From Marinoscillum sp964351625 (GTDB taxonomy: Bacteria; Bacteroidota; Bacteroidia; Cytophagales; Cyclobacteriaceae), in the NCBI GenBank assembly GCA_964351625.1, contig CAYGOV010000001.1, forward strand, positions 1-64,000: 64,000 bases of DNA, in the 5' to 3' direction. Below the pieces are notes generated by a model, which worked only from the letters and a program-made list of their open reading frames with translations, had not been told where the DNA came from and ran no database searches. This document shows, piece after piece, positions 60,847 through 64,000 of the stretch (within the stretch, counting starts at the first letter, position 1; the number at the start of each line of letters is the position of its first letter). The position numbers and the translations under genes were made by a program.

Positions 60847-61199
60847 GTGAATTTGATCACCTCAAAATTCACCACCATCACTCACCCCACCATAAGTATG
60901 AAGGAGATCATACTGTTGTTGCTTATGGTCAAAGTTCCGAATTATTAGAAATGAGAGCCAATATGATCACAGGTGAAAAGGCCGATTACTTTATTCTAAA
61001 TTTCGGCGTTAGCCTTGAGATTCAAACTATATATGAGTTTAAAATTGCGCTAGGTGGAATAGAGGAAGACTTCATTCTCTTGGGTTATGAGAATGAAGAT
61101 GGTCATGGTAGATTTCTTGCTATCGAAGAAGTCTTTTCAGACGAAACCGAAGAGAAGATGCTCGACTTAAAATCCTTCAAGCTTATCAAAAAGCATTGA
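60843..61199 (+). CDS. His-rich secreted protein, main part (needs frameshift for its signal peptide)
   Basis: An open frame of 118 codons from the ATG at 60843, without its own signal peptide or good initiation context. Upstream, the same frame is open back through SGNYHSDPA to the T6 run, where it would join the signal peptide from 60751. The mature protein would begin near AQFFSGNYHSDPA, with a His cluster KIHHHHSPHHKYEG that could bind metal, then a beta-rich domain. No named family. Confidence 0.7.
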   Translation: MSEFDHLKIHHHHSPHHKYEGDHTVVAYGQSSELLEMRANMITGEKADYFILNFGVSLEIQTIYEFKIALGGIEEDFILLGYENEDGHGRFLAIEEVFSDETEEKMLDLKSFKLIKKH

Positions 61200-62222
61200 T
61201 TACCATTTGATTGCCACTTTTCCAATTGATTGGCGACCTTCTAAATACTCGTGAGCATCTGCAAGCTCTGTGTATTTAAATTCTTTCCCCACGGTAGGCT
61301 TAATAGCACCATTCTCCGCCATTGCCACTACAGCTTTGAGTGCGCGTTGAAATGCTCTAGGTTTGAAATCAGCGATTCGCAGCATATTGATACCCACCAT
61401 GGATTTGCTTGATGATACAAACTGGATTGGACTCCAAAAACCGAATCCAAACAATAATTTGATGATTTTGAATGGATTGCCTCGAGCCTCAGTGAGTTTC
61501 GACGCACCATATATTACAACTGTTCCACCGGCATTTATTAACCTGAAATCCTTTTTCACATAGTCGCCCCCAACAGGGTTGAAAGTTGCATCAAGTTTTT
61601 TCCCAAATCCTAGACCCTTGATTTCAGCTTCATAGTCTTTAGTGCGATAGTTAATGGGATAGTCTACACCTATACTTTTTAAGTAACTAAGCTTTTCCTC
61701 AGAGCCTGCTGTTCCAAATACTATACAGCCTTTGTTCTTCAGCATTTGTACCAAAGCTGTCCCCACTCCACCTGCCGCTGCATGTACCAGTGCATGGTCT
61801 CCTTCATAGAGATGTACAGTTTCTTCTAGTGCAAAATATGCCGTGATATATTGGGTGGCAAGTGCGGTTGCTTCGCCCACGCTTAGTGAATCAGCTATTT
61901 TCACAATTGCTTCTGATGGACTTGCCACGGTATCTGCATACCCACCAAATCGAGTGAATGCAAGCACTCGGTCACCCACCGCGAATCCTTTTACTTCATT
62001 TCCAAGAGCTGAAATCCTTCCAACATTTTCATAGCCAATTACGGCGGGCAATGGCGGGCAATCTTTATATATGCCAAGGCGCGCCATCACATCAGCGAAG
62101 TTGAGTCCGAATCCTTCAGATTTTATTAAAACATCTGCTGGTCCCATTTCTGGTTCAGGTTGCTGTTGTAATTCGAAAGCAATACTTGCTCTGCCGTTTT
62201 TTACAAGGGTTAGGGTGCGCAT
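61200..62222 (-). CDS. Quinone oxidoreductase-like medium-chain dehydrogenase (VAT-1 type)
   Basis: A 340-residue MDR-family enzyme with N-terminal GroES-like fold (GFGLNFADVMARLGIY, GYENVGRIS) and NADPH site HAAAGGVGTALVQM near residue 148. There are no zinc ligands of the alcohol dehydrogenase type. It resembles synaptic vesicle VAT-1-like and zeta-crystallin-like quinone reductases. The substrate is unknown. It ends within a base of the convergent His-rich gene. Confidence 0.92.
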   Translation of the reverse strand: MRTLTLVKNGRASIAFELQQQPEPEMGPADVLIKSEGFGLNFADVMARLGIYKDCPPLPAVIGYENVGRISALGNEVKGFAVGDRVLAFTRFGGYADTVASPSEAIVKIADSLSVGEATALATQYITAYFALEETVHLYEGDHALVHAAAGGVGTALVQMLKNKGCIVFGTAGSEEKLSYLKSIGVDYPINYRTKDYEAEIKGLGFGKKLDATFNPVGGDYVKKDFRLINAGGTVVIYGASKLTEARGNPFKIIKLLFGFGFWSPIQFVSSSKSMVGINMLRIADFKPRAFQRALKAVVAMAENGAIKPTVGKEFKYTELADAHEYLEGRQSIGKVAIKW

Positions 62223-62232
62223 ATTTTTGGGT

Positions 62233-63831
62233 TTATTTAGTTTGGTTGAAATAGGCTGACATTTGTTGATCTACTTTTTCCTTCTCAGGATATTCGGGTG
62301 ATAGGCTTGGCTTACCAGGGAAATTTTCCATGTGCAAAGTTTGCGTTGGGAATGCAAAATGAACACCCAGTGATCTGCCCAGCTTGATTACTTCCATGAG
62401 GATCTCATGACGTGCTTTGAGCTCAGCTGGCCAATCTGGCACTTTGAAAAAGATATAGAACATGATATTGAGTGAAAAGCTCGCCATTTCATTGAAGTAG
62501 ATATGGTAATAATCCTTTCGGGTATCGGGGTGATTTTCCACAATTTTTCTCAAGCCAATAATAAATGTTTCAAGTAGCTCGGCAGGCGTATCATAAGTTA
62601 CGGCTATCTGAGTGTAGAAGCGACGATACTCACGCATTCCATGGTTGTCTATGGTGCTGTCAGCAAGTTTTCCGTTTGGAACATACATGAGTGAATTCCT
62701 AAAGGTCCGTACTCGTGAAGAACGAAAACCAACTTCCTCTACACTCCCATCTATGTCACCAGAAGTGATCCAGTCGCCAATCTGAAATGGCTTGTCTATA
62801 AAGATCATCAATGAGCCAAAGAAGTTCTTGATGGTGTCTTGAGCGGCCAATGCAAATGCCAAACCACCTATGGAAAGCCCAGTAAGTAAAGGTATGATAG
62901 GAATGTCAAGATTTTGTAGGATGAAAAGTGTACCAATACTCACAACAAAAGTCTTTAGCGTTTTGCGCAGAAGAGGTACAAGTTGATCATCAAGAGTGCT
63001 TTGTGTTTTGGTAGCTAGATGCTCTAGATACATAGAAAGTACATCCACCAAACGATAGAACACAATGGTAGCGAAAAGTGGAAGCAGCGTTTTCAGCGAA
63101 AGCATGATCCAGTGCGAAGCATCCGCATGGAGTTGCAATACTGGAAGTAGTACTCGTAGAAGCAATATAACTGCAAAAATACTGATGGGCTTTGCAACAG
63201 GTAATAGAAAGTGATCAGCTAGCTTTTCATAACCCGCCTGTAAAAGAAATCGGGCAAGAAGCTGCTCAATGATAAAACTCAAAACCTTATGGATCAAAAT
63301 GCTGATAAGCGATAGGATCAAAATACCAAGGTATTGGTAGAGGTACATACCCAATACTTTACGAGTGCCCATTTGCGGAAGTAATTCTAGAAGCTTATCC
63401 GTACCATATGGAAAGACTTCTTCGTGAATTCTCTCCAGAGCATTGATCGTATAAGCACTAAATTTCCATTGACCTTCAGTCAAATCCAGATAAATTTCTG
63501 GTCTTGCACCTGCTATATGATAGCGATGGGCATTTTTTGTACTGTCATAGTATTGAGGATTATCAGGGATTTGGTCCAGCGCTATTACAAGACCTTCCCC
63601 ATCCCAGATTTGCTTAAGCCAAATCGCTGAAGTAATCGCTTGTTCTTCAGTAATTCCTTTTCTTAAAAATGGCTTTGCTGCAAGCGAATCATCGTAACTA
63701 TCGTCTTGCAGAAAATAAAGATGAGTCCGAATAGCGTCTTGTGGAGTAGATAAATCTACACGGGTACTGTCTTGAGCAGTGAGTCCATGAAAAATAGAAA
63801 TTAAACAGATCCAGATAAAGTATTTTCTCAT
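62233..63831 (-). CDS. MscS-family mechanosensitive channel
   Basis: A 532-residue protein with signal peptide (ends LTAQ), a periplasmic domain of about 140 residues, four to five membrane helices, and the MscS core: the pore-lining helix LSIGGLAFALAAQDTIKNFF and the beta domain (DKPFQIGDWITSGDIDGSVEEVGFRSSRVRTF). The periplasmic N-terminal domain makes it longer than E. coli MscS. It releases solutes on hypo-osmotic shock. Tail is basic and Gln-rich. Confidence 0.93.
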   Translation of the reverse strand: MRKYFIWICLISIFHGLTAQDSTRVDLSTPQDAIRTHLYFLQDDSYDDSLAAKPFLRKGITEEQAITSAIWLKQIWDGEGLVIALDQIPDNPQYYDSTKNAHRYHIAGARPEIYLDLTEGQWKFSAYTINALERIHEEVFPYGTDKLLELLPQMGTRKVLGMYLYQYLGILILSLISILIHKVLSFIIEQLLARFLLQAGYEKLADHFLLPVAKPISIFAVILLLRVLLPVLQLHADASHWIMLSLKTLLPLFATIVFYRLVDVLSMYLEHLATKTQSTLDDQLVPLLRKTLKTFVVSIGTLFILQNLDIPIIPLLTGLSIGGLAFALAAQDTIKNFFGSLMIFIDKPFQIGDWITSGDIDGSVEEVGFRSSRVRTFRNSLMYVPNGKLADSTIDNHGMREYRRFYTQIAVTYDTPAELLETFIIGLRKIVENHPDTRKDYYHIYFNEMASFSLNIMFYIFFKVPDWPAELKARHEILMEVIKLGRSLGVHFAFPTQTLHMENFPGKPSLSPEYPEKEKVDQQMSAYFNQTK

Positions 63832-63907
63832 TCTTAGTTGTTTTCAAAAACAAAGTTAAGGGTTATTCCTTTTAACTTTGGAAGCAATAAAAACCTAAAA
63901 ATTCTCA

Positions 63908-64000
63908 ATGAATAACCCTTTTCTCTCACCGTATACTACTCCTTTTGGTGTTCATCCATTTGATAAAATCAAAATAGAGCATTTCCTCCCTGCATTGGAT
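63908..64000 (+). CDS. M3-family metallopeptidase (N-terminal fragment)
   Basis: The ATG at 63908 begins MNNPFLSPYTTPFGVHPFD, then KIKIEHFLPALD, and the frame is open to the window edge (31 codons). The N-P-F/L-L and P-F-(D)-x-I-(K)-x-(E)-H-(F/Y)-x-P-A pattern is that of peptidyl-dipeptidase Dcp and oligopeptidase A. The zinc motif HEFGH lies outside. It is divergent from the MscS-type channel gene. Confidence 0.75.
   Translation, partial: MNNPFLSPYTTPFGVHPFDKIKIEHFLPALD

Overview
The window looks like a chromosomal segment of a free-living Bacteroidota bacterium, most likely of the order Cytophagales. The signs are a T9SS sorting domain on the CotH-like protein, a carboxypeptidase-regulatory-like/TonB-dependent receptor, TPR sensor kinases including a one-chain hybrid with an AraC output domain, TAnnTTTG-type -7 promoter elements, DUF2892 proteins, the FtsZ C-terminus LHDNVD, and almost no Shine-Dalgarno sequences. 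A species cannot be named from the sequence. There is no tRNA, rRNA, CRISPR array, IS element or prophage; both window ends cut genes (a MauE-like membrane protein on the left, an M3 peptidase on the right).

Layout. 1-10.4 kb is accessory: a metal-binding AraC regulator with an HMA/MauE protein, an orphan FtsX/MacB permease, a DUF1801 protein, a lipoprotein, two tandem DUF2892 membrane proteins sharing an FNR-like upstream box, a secreted CotH-like protein, and an OmpA/coiled-coil pair. 10.4-14.2 kb carries the oxidative pentose phosphate genes gnd, zwf and pgl. 14.6-20.9 kb is a cell-envelope region: two L,D-transpeptidases, a helical lipoprotein ending in lysine, a divergent ECF sigma factor, an EF-hand protein and small membrane proteins. 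21.1-30.7 kb holds a histidine kinase and a sucrose-type utilisation locus (fructokinase, GPH/MFS transporter, GH13 sucrose phosphorylase, TonB-dependent receptor without SusD, divergent LacI regulator). 31.0-46.8 kb is a complete division and cell wall (dcw) cluster from mraZ to ftsZ, all on the plus strand, with two extra inserts: a 124-codon gene between mraY and murD and a 39-codon frame filling the ftsQ-ftsA gap. 47-52.3 kb has a cytochrome c-like/DUF2202 lipoprotein pair, a secreted TonB-C-like protein, a fatty acid desaturase and a trans-sulfuration enzyme. 52.5-59.4 kb is a tightly coupled run in which two TPR sensor kinases bracket an aminotransferase and prephenate dehydrogenase. 59.4-64 kb has a membrane LytTR regulator, an ExbB/MotA-like protein, a His-rich secreted protein broken by a frameshift in a T6 run, a quinone-oxidoreductase-like enzyme and an MscS channel.

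How genes work together. MurE carries the DNPR motif of meso-diaminopimelate enzymes, so the wall should be DAP-type, the kind of wall on which L,D-transpeptidases act. The lipoprotein at 17.2-17.8 kb (Ala-rich helical, C-terminal KRK) lies upstream of two such enzymes, and its helical part resembles the N-terminal domain of one of them. I propose it as a candidate functional analogue of Braun's lipoprotein; this is the observation I consider most worth testing. Zwf, Pgl and Gnd can oxidise hexose phosphates delivered by the sucrose locus.
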